Below the pieces are notes generated by a model that saw only the letters and a program-made list of their open reading frames with translations, was not told the origin of the DNA and made no database searches. A DNA stretch of 64,000 nucleotides. Source: an uncultured Paracoccaceae bacterium (lineage in GTDB: Bacteria > Pseudomonadota > Alphaproteobacteria > Rhodobacterales > Rhodobacteraceae). This document shows positions 18,834-27,155 of this stretch, in pieces. The position numbers and the translations under genes are program-made. Location of the stretch: positions 1,240,001 through 1,304,000 of the forward strand of contig CANLVP010000001.1 in NCBI GenBank assembly GCA_947494675.1. Direction: 5' to 3'. Numbering within the stretch: the stretch's first letter is position 1; each line of letters starts with the position of its first letter.

Positions 18834-20108
18834 TTAGGTGTTCATAGAATCGAAGAAGTCCGCATTGGTCTTGGTCTGTTTGAGCTTCCCAAGCAGGAAT
18901 TCAATCGCATCCGTTGTGCCCATTGGGTTGAGGATCCGGCGCAGCACATAGGTCTTCGCCAGATCGTTCTTTTCAACCAAGAGCTCTTCTTTCCGGGTGC
19001 CGGATTTCAGAATGTCCATGGCAGGGAAGACGCGCTTATCCGCGACTTTGCGATCCAGCACGATTTCAGAGTTACCCGTGCCTTTGAATTCCTCAAAGAT
19101 GACTTCGTCCATCCGGCTGCCCGTATCGATCAGGGCTGTCGCAATAATGGTCAGCGACCCGCCTTCTTCGATATTTCGTGCCGCACCAAAGAAGCGTTTC
19201 GGGCGTTGCAGCGCGTTGGCATCCACACCACCGGTCAGAACTTTACCGGAGGATGGCACGGTCGTGTTGAACGCACGTCCCAAACGGGTAATCGAATCGA
19301 GCAGGATCACAACGTCGCGCTTATGCTCAACCAGGCGTTTCGCCTTTTCGATCACCATCTCGGACACTGCCACGTGACGGTCAGCCGGTTCATCAAAGGT
19401 GGAGGATACAACCTCACCCTTCACGGACCGCTGCATGTCCGTCACTTCCTCGGGGCGTTCATCGATCAGCAGAACGATCAGATAGCATTCAGGGTGGTTC
19501 TTCTCGATCGAGTTGGCGATGTTTTGCAGCAGTACCGTCTTACCCGTCCGTGGTGGCGCCACGATCAGCGAACGCTGGCCTTTTCCGATGGGTGAGACCA
19601 GATCGATGATCCGCGCGGAGCGGTCTTTTTTCTGGTTCTCGTCGTCGACTTCCATCTTCAACCGCTCATCAGGGTAAAGTGGCGTCAGGTTGTCAAAGGC
19701 GACTTTGTGCTTGGTCTTCTCAGGGTCTTCAAAGTTGATCTGCTCAACGGTGTTCAGCGCAAAGTAGCGCTCATTGTCGTTGGGCTCTTTGATCAGCCCT
19801 TCGACCGTGTCCCCGGTGCGCAGCGAATGCTGGCGGATCATCTCGGGCGAGACATAGATATCATCAGGGCCGGGCAGGTAGTTCGCCTCTGGCGAGCGCA
19901 GGAAGCCGAAACCATCCTTGACGACCTCAAGCACACCATCACCGCCAATCAGCCATTCTTCGTCCGCACGTTCGCGCAGGATGGCGAACATCATGTCGCC
20001 CTTGCGCATGGTCGAGGCGTTCTCGATCTCAAGCTCTTCGGCGAGGGACAACAGATCCTTGGGGCTTTGCGCCTTCAAGTCGGCAAGGTTCAGACGGTGT
20101 TGGGACAT
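18834..20108 (-). CDS. rho: Transcription termination factor Rho
   Basis: A 424-residue Rho helicase, which ends transcription at unstructured C-rich RNA. The N-terminal helical domain and the cold-shock-like RNA-binding domain ([23 protein letters not shown] region) precede the ATPase with Walker A APPRTGKT at 184-191, [12 protein letters not shown] and the Q-loop region [11 protein letters not shown]. The ATG at 20108 gives the usual N-terminus [12 protein letters not shown]; longer forms are not family-like. hemJ lies upstream, 117 bases away. Confidence 0.97.
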   Translation of the reverse strand: MSQHRLNLADLKAQSPKDLLSLAEELEIENASTMRKGDMMFAILRERADEEWLIGGDGVLEVVKDGFGFLRSPEANYLPGPDDIYVSPEMIRQHSLRTGDTVEGLIKEPNDNERYFALNTVEQINFEDPEKTKHKVAFDNLTPLYPDERLKMEVDDENQKKDRSARIIDLVSPIGKGQRSLIVAPPRTGKTVLLQNIANSIEKNHPECYLIVLLIDERPEEVTDMQRSVKGEVVSSTFDEPADRHVAVSEMVIEKAKRLVEHKRDVVILLDSITRLGRAFNTTVPSSGKVLTGGVDANALQRPKRFFGAARNIEEGGSLTIIATALIDTGSRMDEVIFEEFKGTGNSEIVLDRKVADKRVFPAMDILKSGTRKEELLVEKNDLAKTYVLRRILNPMGTTDAIEFLLGKLKQTKTNADFFDSMNT

Positions 20109-20225
20109 ATCAAATCTCAGCCCACCGCGAGGTGCGCATATCTCTTTTTCATTCGGAAAACGCTTTACGCCCGGATGGGCAGCGCAATTCATCTAAGCAC
20201 CAAGGGGCTACGAGTCAACCAAGCC

Positions 20226-20672
20226 TTAGAATGGGCGGACAATCACGGCAATCACCACAATGAACATCAAGACGGTCGGCACCTCATTGACCAGCCGATA
20301 AGTCCGCCCCGTTCGGGTGTTCTGACCTGCCGCAAAATCCTTGCCCCGCACGGCCAGCCAGCCATGCGCCGCCGTCATCCCGATCACGCCCAATATCTTT
20401 GCCCAGCTCCACACCGCGCCGAAGTCAAAGGCCCCCATACCGATCAACAGCAGGCCACAGACCCAAGAAACAATCATCGCCGGGTTCATGATCACCCGCA
20501 GCAGCTTTTCTTCCATCACCTGAAACGTGCGATCCAGCTCTGATCCCACCTCGGCCCGTTCTGCGTGATAGACAAACAACCTCGGCAGATAGAACATCCC
20601 TGCCATCCAAGAGATCACTGCAATCACATGCAATGCCTTGATCCAATCATAGTAGGGCAAGATCCAGCTCAT
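20226..20672 (-). CDS. hemJ: Protoporphyrinogen oxidase HemJ
   Basis: A 148-residue inner-membrane protein of the HemJ (UPF0093) family, which oxidises protoporphyrinogen IX to protoporphyrin IX in many alphaproteobacteria and cyanobacteria. Four membrane segments can be seen, and the conserved histidine is in KALHVIAVISWMAGMFYLPR (His15). Its promoter must lie in the AT-rich gap to the right, inside or beside the proposed origin. Confidence 0.92.
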   Translation of the reverse strand: MSWILPYYDWIKALHVIAVISWMAGMFYLPRLFVYHAERAEVGSELDRTFQVMEEKLLRVIMNPAMIVSWVCGLLLIGMGAFDFGAVWSWAKILGVIGMTAAHGWLAVRGKDFAAGQNTRTGRTYRLVNEVPTVLMFIVVIAVIVRPF

Positions 20673-21075
20673 GTGATCCTCACTTTCTTTGCTCTGTTCT
20701 TCCTTAATAAATATAGAAAGAAAAGAAAGATGATGATGATGTAGGGTGCACCGAATCTGGGGATTATCATTTCATACGCAGGTTTATCCCCAGCCCTTTT
20801 TGCGCCTTCGGAGACAGAAATATTTTTTCAGTTCTCGGGAACCTATATTTTTCAATGGCTTACGCATCACCAAGATCCTCACAAAACCTTTAGACCTGTC
20901 TTGACCTTCCCCAAGCCCGATACTTTTGCACAAGACGACTTATCCTTATCCCACGTTCATAAGATGTTAAGGAAATCCCTGAACGATACCGTCTTTGCCC
21001 CTGCTTGCAATCGGGCCCCGTTCATCCCAAACCTGTCCCGCAGTGAACCCATCGGTTATCCCGGGACATATCCAC
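20673..21075. other. Probable chromosomal replication origin (oriC)
   Basis: A 403-bp gene-free stretch between hemJ (leftward) and maf (rightward). At 20691-20740, 36 of 50 bases are A or T in an otherwise GC-rich region. DnaA-box-like 9-mers: TTTTGCACA at 20924-20932 fits TTWTNCACA exactly; TTATCCCCA at 20784-20792 and ATATCCACA at 21068-21076 each differ by one base from TTATCCACA. An inverted repeat CTGGGGAT/ATCCCCAG spans 20757-20793. Long gene runs point away on both sides and two parS sites lie 3-5 kb to the left. The promoters of hemJ and maf must also be here. Confidence 0.7.
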
Positions 21076-21675
21076 ATGGCTGAACCCATTATCCTTGCTT
21101 CAGGCTCTGCCATCCGCGCCACCTTGCTGCGCAACGCGGGTGTCGATTTCACCACGCAGGTGGCCCGCGTCGATGAAGATGCGATGAAATTAGCACTGCA
21201 AGCCGAATCCGCGTCACCACGAGATATTGCCGATGCTTTGGCCGAGATGAAAGCCCTGCGCGTGGGATCAAAGGCACCCGAAGCGTTGGTCATTGGCTGT
21301 GATCAGATCTTGGCACGGGACAAAGACATCCTGTCAAAACCAGCTTCGGAACAAGAGGCGATTGCGCAACTGACCTCGCTGCGCGGGCGTCCCCATCAGC
21401 TGTTGTCAGCTGCCGTGATCTATGGCGAGGGCAAACCGCTTTGGCGGCATGTTGGCGTGGTGCGTTTGCATATGCGGGATGCGTCTGACGGCTATCTGGC
21501 CGATTATGTTGCGCGCAATTGGGACGACATCCGCCATTGCGTCGGCGGTTATCAGCTTGAAGGCGAAGGCGCGCGGCTGTTTCATCGTGTCGAAGGCGAC
21601 TATTTCAACGTCCTCGGACTGCCACTATTAGAGCTCTTGTCATATCTCACCTTGCGCGGAACACTACCGGGATGA
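21076..21675 (+). CDS. maf: Maf-like nucleotide pyrophosphatase
   Basis: A 199-residue Maf protein, a nucleotide pyrophosphatase family acting on modified or canonical NTPs in housecleaning. It shows ILASGSAIRATLLRNAGVDF at the N-terminus, GCDQIL, and the C-terminal GGYQLEGEGARLFHRVEGDYFNVLG split over residues 155-180. The ATG at 21076 gives the family N-terminus; GGGA lies about 9 bases upstream. It begins the rightward run maf-aroE-coaE-dnaQ with 4-base overlaps, right beside the proposed origin. Confidence 0.93.
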   Translation: MAEPIILASGSAIRATLLRNAGVDFTTQVARVDEDAMKLALQAESASPRDIADALAEMKALRVGSKAPEALVIGCDQILARDKDILSKPASEQEAIAQLTSLRGRPHQLLSAAVIYGEGKPLWRHVGVVRLHMRDASDGYLADYVARNWDDIRHCVGGYQLEGEGARLFHRVEGDYFNVLGLPLLELLSYLTLRGTLPG

Positions 21676-22502
21676 ACATTGCAACTCCTCTGGCCGGCGT
21701 GATCGGGAACCCGATTGGCCAATCGAAGTCACCCAAGGTCCACGGGCATTGGTTGCGGCGCTATGGGATTCGTGGGCAATACATTCCGCTTCAGGTGCAG
21801 GACCATGATCTGGCAGAGGTCATTCGCGCGATGCCCAAGATGGGGTTTGTCGGTGCGAATGTGACCTTGCCGCATAAGATCGCTGTGATGCAGCTAGCGG
21901 ATCACATCAGTGATCGGGCCATTTTGATCGGGGCTGCCAACACGCTGATCTTTCGTGAAGACGGCAAAGTGCATGCGGATAATACCGACGGCTATGGTTT
22001 TATCGCCAACCTCAAACAAGGCGCGCCGGGCTGGAACCCCAAGGCCGGGCCGACCGCGGTGCTGGGTGCGGGGGGTGCCGCCCGCGCGATTATCTGCGCC
22101 CTGGCCGATGCCGGTGTGCCAGAGATTTTGCTGTCTAACAGGACACGCCCCAAGGCCGACGCGCTGCGCGCTGAATTTGGCACGCGGATTACGGTCGTCG
22201 ATTGGGTGCAGGCGGGCAATATGCTCGAAGACGCGACAACGGTGGTGAACACCACATCGCTTGGAATGACGGGCCAACCGGAATTGCGGGTGCCGCTGGA
22301 TGGGCTGCGCCCGGACGCGGTAGTGACGGATATCGTATATGCGCCGCTGCGCACACAACTCCTTGCCGAAGCGGCGGAGCGCGGTTGCACCGTCGTCGAC
22401 GGGCTTGGGATGTTGCTGCATCAGGCCGTGCCCGGATTTGAACGTTGGTTTGGCGTGCGGCCAGAGGTGGATGATACCCTGCGCCGGGCCGTCATCGGAT
22501 GA
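21672..22502 (+). CDS. aroE: Shikimate dehydrogenase
   Basis: A 276-residue AroE, which reduces 3-dehydroshikimate with NADPH in chorismate synthesis. Substrate-binding residues lie in IGQSKSPKVHGHW near residue 16 and in NVTLPHK (the catalytic lysine) and NTDGYG; the nucleotide loop is VLGAGGAARA. Its ATGA overlap with maf and with coaE shows a tight operon. Confidence 0.96.
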   Translation: MNIATPLAGVIGNPIGQSKSPKVHGHWLRRYGIRGQYIPLQVQDHDLAEVIRAMPKMGFVGANVTLPHKIAVMQLADHISDRAILIGAANTLIFREDGKVHADNTDGYGFIANLKQGAPGWNPKAGPTAVLGAGGAARAIICALADAGVPEILLSNRTRPKADALRAEFGTRITVVDWVQAGNMLEDATTVVNTTSLGMTGQPELRVPLDGLRPDAVVTDIVYAPLRTQLLAEAAERGCTVVDGLGMLLHQAVPGFERWFGVRPEVDDTLRRAVIG

Positions 22503-23086
22503 CGTTTTGCCTTGGCCTGACCGGGTCCATCGGCATGGGCAAAAGCACGACGGCGCAGATGTTTGCGGATGCGGGTATTCCGGTCTGGGATGCGGATGCG
22601 GTGGTGCATGCGCTTTATGATGGTGGCGCTGCCACAGAACAGATCGCCAAGGTCTTTCCAAATGCGGTGACGGATGGGGCGGTGTCCCGCGATGTGCTTA
22701 AGCAGATCATCGCGGCGGACAAAACCGCACTCAAAACGATTGAGGGTATCGTTCACCCGCTTGTTGCCGCTGACCGGCAGGCCTTTATCGCAGATCATCA
22801 GGCCGATATTCTGCTGTTCGATATCCCGCTGCTCTTTGAGACCAATGCCGATGCTTGGCTGGACGCCGTTGTGGTTGTCACCGCCCCGGCCGCCGTTCAA
22901 CGGCGGCGCGTGATGGACCGGCCCGGCATGACCGAGGATCAGTTCCAGATGATCCTGTCGCGCCAGACGCCGGATGCGGAAAAACGTGACCGCGCGGATT
23001 ACATTATCGAGACGCTGACACTGGACGGCGCCCGCGCAGGCGTAGAAGATGTGATCCGGCAGATCAGGGGACAACAAGATGCGTGA
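22499..23086 (+). CDS. coaE: Dephospho-CoA kinase
   Basis: A 195-residue CoaE, which performs the last step of coenzyme A synthesis by phosphorylating the 3'-hydroxyl of dephospho-CoA. The P-loop GSIGMGKST is at 8-16, with DADAVVHALY and DIPLLFE after it. It overlaps aroE by 4 bases and dnaQ by 8 bases. The maf-aroE-coaE-dnaQ order is a common arrangement next to the alphaproteobacterial origin. Confidence 0.96.
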   Translation: MTFCLGLTGSIGMGKSTTAQMFADAGIPVWDADAVVHALYDGGAATEQIAKVFPNAVTDGAVSRDVLKQIIAADKTALKTIEGIVHPLVAADRQAFIADHQADILLFDIPLLFETNADAWLDAVVVVTAPAAVQRRRVMDRPGMTEDQFQMILSRQTPDAEKRDRADYIIETLTLDGARAGVEDVIRQIRGQQDA

Positions 23087-23771
23087 AATCGTGCTCGACA
23101 CCGAAACGACAGGCTTTGAGCCATCCGAAGGCGACCGAATTGTTGAGATCGGCGCGGTCGAGCTGATCGGTCATGTGCCCACGGGTCGCACCTATCACCA
23201 ATATATCAACCCGCAACGGTCGATGCCGGCAGAGGCGTTCGCCGTGCATGGCTTGGGTGACGAATTTCTGGCGGACAAGCCGGTTTTCAAAGACATCGCG
23301 CAGGCCTTTGTTGATTTCATTGGCGACAGCAAGCTGGTCATTCACAATGCTGCCTTTGATATGAAGTTCCTGAACGCAGAGCTGGGCTGGCTGAACCGCC
23401 CGCTTTTGCCGATGGATCAATCGCTTGATACGCTCGCCATCGCGCGCAAGCGTTTCCCCGGTTCACCTGCATCGCTCGATGCGCTTTGCCGTCGGTTTGG
23501 CATCGATAACTCAAACCGGACGCTGCATGGCGCGCTTTTGGATAGTGAGATTCTGGCCGAAGTCTATCTGGAGCTGATCGGCGGCAGGCAGCCGGATTTT
23601 GCCCTGTCCGCGCAAAGCACAAACAAGTCGACAGATACATCTGATGAGGAATGGCGCCCCGGTCCACGTCCGGCGCCCTTGGCATCACGTCTGACCGAGG
23701 AAGAAGCCGCCGCCCATGCCACATTCGTGGAAAAGCTGGGCGACGGCGCTGTTTGGAAGCGGTTTAGTTGA
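23079..23771 (+). CDS. dnaQ: DNA polymerase III epsilon subunit (proofreading exonuclease)
   Basis: A 230-residue DnaQ. It supplies the 3'-to-5' proofreading activity of the replicative polymerase core. The DEDDh motifs are visible: DTETTG at 7-12, HNAAFDMKFLN, and the C-terminal motif with RTLHGALLDSEILAEVY. The C-terminal 50 residues are variable and likely bind the polymerase alpha subunit. The gene is the last of the rightward operon and its end overlaps the convergent secB end by 8 bases. Confidence 0.95.
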   Translation: MREIVLDTETTGFEPSEGDRIVEIGAVELIGHVPTGRTYHQYINPQRSMPAEAFAVHGLGDEFLADKPVFKDIAQAFVDFIGDSKLVIHNAAFDMKFLNAELGWLNRPLLPMDQSLDTLAIARKRFPGSPASLDALCRRFGIDNSNRTLHGALLDSEILAEVYLELIGGRQPDFALSAQSTNKSTDTSDEEWRPGPRPAPLASRLTEEEAAAHATFVEKLGDGAVWKRFS

Positions 23772-24261
23772 CCTTGGCTTGGTCCTGCTGACGGCGGGCA
23801 AGCTCTGCCCGGTAAAGCGCCAGAAAATCAATCTGCTCAAGGTTCAGCGGCGGGAAGCCACCGTCACGCGACACGTCTGACACGATGCGGCGCACAAATG
23901 GGAATGTGATGCGCGGGCATTCGATCAGCAGGTAGGGGTGCATCTGATCCTCTGGCACGCCTTCGATTTGGAAGACACCAGCATATTCCAGTTCCAGCAC
24001 GAAAAGCGGCTCGCCCTTTTCCTTGGTCTTGGAGGTGATGTTCAGCTTGGTGATCACCTCATACTGGTTTTCGGTGCCGCGCTTGCGGGCATCCAGATTG
24101 ACCTGCACCTGAATTTCAGGCTGCGCATCGCCGCCGACACCCTTTTGGGCAAGGATGTTTTCGAACGACAGGTCGCGCACATATTGTGCCAGCACTTTGC
24201 TGGTGATCTGTGGGGGCTGCGCTGGTGCTGCGCCAGCTTCGGGTTGGGCTTCATCGGCCAT
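23764..24261 (-). CDS. secB: Protein-export chaperone SecB
   Basis: A 165-residue SecB, which holds preproteins unfolded and hands them to SecA. The family segments VLAQYVRDLSFENI, VQVNLDARKR, FVLELEYAGVFQIEGVP and the SecA-contact region ECPRITFPFVRRIVSDVSRDGGFPPL (in two parts) are all present. The proline- and alanine-rich N-terminus is typical of alphaproteobacterial members. It is convergent with dnaQ. Confidence 0.96.
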   Translation of the reverse strand: MADEAQPEAGAAPAQPPQITSKVLAQYVRDLSFENILAQKGVGGDAQPEIQVQVNLDARKRGTENQYEVITKLNITSKTKEKGEPLFVLELEYAGVFQIEGVPEDQMHPYLLIECPRITFPFVRRIVSDVSRDGGFPPLNLEQIDFLALYRAELARRQQDQAKVN

Positions 24262-24322
24262 AAATCATCTCCGTCATACTAAGTTGGACCGCTCTTAGCA
24301 GGCGGCGCGGCAAGCCTCAATG

Positions 24323-24805
24323 CTAATGGCGGGTCCAGCCGGATGGATCCTGCGGCGGCTTGTTGCTAGGGTCGAGTTCTTCAAACTCGCCATCGATCAC
24401 CCGATCCTGTGGGCCGCGTGGTTGCTGGGTCGGTTGTGGCCCCATCTGAAAGCTGGCGACATTCACCCGTGATCGCAGATATTGATAGACCCGCGCGCGC
24501 ACTGGCGGGATCAGAAGTGCGAAACCAACGGCGTCCGTGAAAAATCCGGGCGTCAGAAGAAGCGCGCCGGAAAACAAGATCATCGCACCATTGGCCAAAG
24601 ATTCCGACGGGTCGCGCAACTCGCTAAAGCTTGATCGCAGCTGCGCCATCTCACGCGCGCCCTGTTGGCGGACCAGATAGGACCCAATAATCGCGGTCAC
24701 AACGACAATCAAAAGGGTCGGCCAAAGACCAAGCCAGCCCCCGATTTGAATGAACAAAGCGATCTCAATCAGAGGAATTGCAATAAAGAGGGCCAATAAC
24801 GGCAT
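24323..24805 (-). CDS. fxsA: FxsA family membrane protein
   Basis: A 160-residue FxsA-type protein with three or four membrane segments in the first 110 residues (LLALFIAIPLIEIALFIQIG, LWPTLLIVVVTAIIGSYL, LFSGALLLTPGFFTDAVGFA) and a polar tail rich in Pro and Gln. In E. coli, excess FxsA relieves F-plasmid exclusion of phage T7; the native role is not known. It lies upstream of secB in the same direction but 61 bases away, and is divergent from the Tim44-like gene. Confidence 0.88.
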   Translation of the reverse strand: MPLLALFIAIPLIEIALFIQIGGWLGLWPTLLIVVVTAIIGSYLVRQQGAREMAQLRSSFSELRDPSESLANGAMILFSGALLLTPGFFTDAVGFALLIPPVRARVYQYLRSRVNVASFQMGPQPTQQPRGPQDRVIDGEFEELDPSNKPPQDPSGWTRH

Positions 24806-24910
24806 GGGCTTTCCTTAAAGTGACGGGCGGGACAGTGGACTTGGCCCCTTTGCCACCCTACATAAGGTCCGAACCCGGCGGTTTCCATGCCGCGACAGAA
24901 AGAGGCCACG

Positions 24911-25570
24911 ATGAACGCACCTATCATTCAGCTTTTGGTCCTTGCGGCGATAGCTATTTTTCTGATCATTCGCCTGCGCTCTGTGCTTGGCACGCGCGAA
25001 GGTTTTGAAAAGCCGCCAATCCCGCGGCAATCGGAAAGTGCCGTTGACCGCCGTGGCTTTGAAGTGATCGAAGGCGGCGTGGATCATGACATTGCTGATC
25101 ATGCGCCTGAGGGCAGCGATACGGCAAAGGCCTTGGCTGAAATGAAGCGCGTCGATCCGTCGTTTAACGTGACCGAATTCCTACAAGGTGCGCGCGGCGC
25201 CTATGAGATGATTTTGATGGCGTTTGAGCGTGGTGATTTGTCAGACGTGACCCCGTTCATGTCCGAAGATGTGTTCGAGGCCTTTAGCGAAGTTGTTGAC
25301 CAACGCCAGGCCGAAGGTCTGACGATTGAGGCACAGTTTGTCGGCATCAGCGATCTTGGCCTGAACGAAGCGACGTTTGATCAGGCGAACAACGAGGCCG
25401 AGCTGACTGTGCGCTTTACTGGCGAGATGACCTGGCAGGTGCGCGACAATGCGGGCGACGTGATCGAAGGCAATGACACCGAGATCAAGCGCCAGAAGGA
25501 CGTCTGGACCTTTGCGCGTGAAATGGGCAGCGACAACCCCAACTGGCGGCTGGTTGCAACGGACGCATGA
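24911..25570 (+). CDS. Tim44-like domain protein
   Basis: A 219-residue protein with one N-terminal membrane segment (IIQLLVLAAIAIFLIIRL, about residues 5-22) and a C-terminal Tim44-like fold (FLQGARGAYEMILMAFERGD, SEDVFEAFSEVVDQRQ). Mitochondrial Tim44 links the import motor to the membrane; the bacterial relatives (called TimA in Caulobacter) may help membrane or export processes. The ATG at 24911 follows GAGG. Its 3' end overlaps mltA by 4 bases. Confidence 0.9.
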   Translation: MNAPIIQLLVLAAIAIFLIIRLRSVLGTREGFEKPPIPRQSESAVDRRGFEVIEGGVDHDIADHAPEGSDTAKALAEMKRVDPSFNVTEFLQGARGAYEMILMAFERGDLSDVTPFMSEDVFEAFSEVVDQRQAEGLTIEAQFVGISDLGLNEATFDQANNEAELTVRFTGEMTWQVRDNAGDVIEGNDTEIKRQKDVWTFAREMGSDNPNWRLVATDA

Positions 25571-26589
25571 TCCGGGCGCTAGCGGCGACCTTGGCGTTAA
25601 CGGGGGCTGCCGTGGCCGAACCTACTTATACGTTTCTGGATTTCGAAGACCTTGATGGCTGGGCCGCGGATGATCATGCCGCGGCTTTGGCCGTTTTCAC
25701 TCAGACATGTGGCGACATCCCAAGAACCGATTGGCAGCGGCTCTGTGCCTTTGCCAAGGACGGACCCGCCGCCCGCGATTTCTTTGAAACGTTCTTTCAG
25801 CCCGTCTTGATCGAAGATGGCGAACCGATGTTGTTCACCGGCTATTATGAGCCTGAGATCGCAGGCGATTTGGGCCAGTCAGAGGCTTACGCCCATCCGA
25901 TTTATCGTCTGCCCGATGATCTGGTTGAGGGGCAACCCTATCTGACCCGGCAAGAGATTGAAGAAACGGGCGCATTGGCAGAACGCGGGCTAGAGATCGC
26001 GTGGCTTGCCGACCCGGTTGAGCTGTTTTTCTTGCAAGTTCAAGGCTCTGGCCGGATCAGGCTGCCGAGTGGCCGGGTCATTCGGGTTGGCTATGCGGGG
26101 AAGAACGGGCGGGACTATTCCTCTATCGGGCAAAAGCTGATTGCGGATGGGGTGTTTGAACCGCATCAGGTGTCGGCCGATACGATCAAGTCCTGGGTCA
26201 GCGAAAACCCAGAGGAAGGTCGCGCACTGTTGTGGCAAAACGATTCATACGTCTTTTTCCGTGAGGTGAATGAAGTGCCCGCCGAGAAGGGACCGATTGG
26301 GGCCATGGGGCGGTCGATCACGACGCTGCGGTCGATCGCGGTTGACCCATCGGTCACACTGCTGGGCGCGCCGGTCTGGATTGAAAAGGATGGTGACGAC
26401 CCAATGCGGCGGTTGATGATCGCGCAGGATACCGGGTCGGCGATCAAAGGCGCGCAGCGGGCCGATGTGTTTTTTGGAACCGGGGCAGAGGCCGGGCGAT
26501 TGGCGGGCAACATCAAGGATGGCGGCCGCATGGTTGTGCTGATGCCGGTCGAATACGCGCTGTCCAAGGTGTCAGAGCCGTTGGAATGA
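25567..26589 (+). CDS. mltA: Membrane-bound lytic murein transglycosylase A
   Basis: A 340-residue MltA, which cleaves peptidoglycan glycan strands to 1,6-anhydro products. A short signal peptide (residues 1-17, ending AVA) is followed by the MltA barrel (MLFTGYYEPEI) and the C-terminal 3D domain (RRLMIAQDTGSAIKGAQRADVFFG in two parts) with its three aspartates. There is no lipobox cysteine, so it is predicted periplasmic rather than a lipoprotein. ATGA overlaps join it to both neighbours. Confidence 0.94.
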   Translation: MIRALAATLALTGAAVAEPTYTFLDFEDLDGWAADDHAAALAVFTQTCGDIPRTDWQRLCAFAKDGPAARDFFETFFQPVLIEDGEPMLFTGYYEPEIAGDLGQSEAYAHPIYRLPDDLVEGQPYLTRQEIEETGALAERGLEIAWLADPVELFFLQVQGSGRIRLPSGRVIRVGYAGKNGRDYSSIGQKLIADGVFEPHQVSADTIKSWVSENPEEGRALLWQNDSYVFFREVNEVPAEKGPIGAMGRSITTLRSIAVDPSVTLLGAPVWIEKDGDDPMRRLMIAQDTGSAIKGAQRADVFFGTGAEAGRLAGNIKDGGRMVVLMPVEYALSKVSEPLE

Positions 26590-27155
26590 GAAAGCCGCGC
26601 CATCTGTCGCCTGAGGATCGTGCGATTTGGGATCAGGTCGCGCGGCGGGTTGAACCGATGCACCCCAAATTGCAAGAACCCAAGGCGGAGCCTACTGCCC
26701 CCAAGGCACCCGTTAAGCCCAAGGAAAGCCTGCCGTTTTTTGAGGTAGGGTCAAAGGCTGATTCCAAACGCAAGAACGACGTTTTGCCCGGATTGGGTCA
26801 GGCCTTGCGGCAAGCGCCGGTGCAGATGGATCACAAAGCCTACGGCAAAATGACCCGTGGCAAGCTGAAACCTGAGGGCAAGATTGATCTGCATGGCATG
26901 ACCCTGGATGAGGCGCATCCGGCGTTGCTGCAATTCATCTACAACGCCTTTGATGATGGCAAACGGCTGGTTTTGGTGATCACCGGCAAGGGCAATATGC
27001 AGGCGCAACCGGGACAACGCGGCGTGCTGCGACGCTATGTGCCGCAATGGTTAAGGTTGCCACCGTTGAGCGCAAAGATCCTTGAAATTCGGCCCGCGCA
27101 TATCCGGCACGGTGGCGATGGTGCCTTCTACGTTTACCTAAAGCGGACGCGCTAA
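26586..27155 (+). CDS. Smr domain protein
   Basis: A 189-residue protein with a basic, proline-rich N-terminus and a C-terminal Smr (small MutS-related) domain: KIDLHGMTLDEAHPALLQFI, then VLVITGKGN and a C-terminal EIRPAHIRHGGDGAFYVYLKR (in two parts). Smr domains are nucleases acting on branched DNA or on RNA of stalled ribosomes; which applies here is unknown. It is coupled to mltA by ATGA, and its end overlaps the convergent MFS gene by 18 bases. Confidence 0.9.
   Translation: MRKPRHLSPEDRAIWDQVARRVEPMHPKLQEPKAEPTAPKAPVKPKESLPFFEVGSKADSKRKNDVLPGLGQALRQAPVQMDHKAYGKMTRGKLKPEGKIDLHGMTLDEAHPALLQFIYNAFDDGKRLVLVITGKGNMQAQPGQRGVLRRYVPQWLRLPPLSAKILEIRPAHIRHGGDGAFYVYLKRTR

Noticed and set aside
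20729-20741. GATGATGATGATG as a DnaA-trio element
   Set aside because: The repeat of three fits the idea, but neither strand reads as the TAG-type trio in the right direction next to a perfect DnaA box, so it is only AT-rich filler on present evidence.
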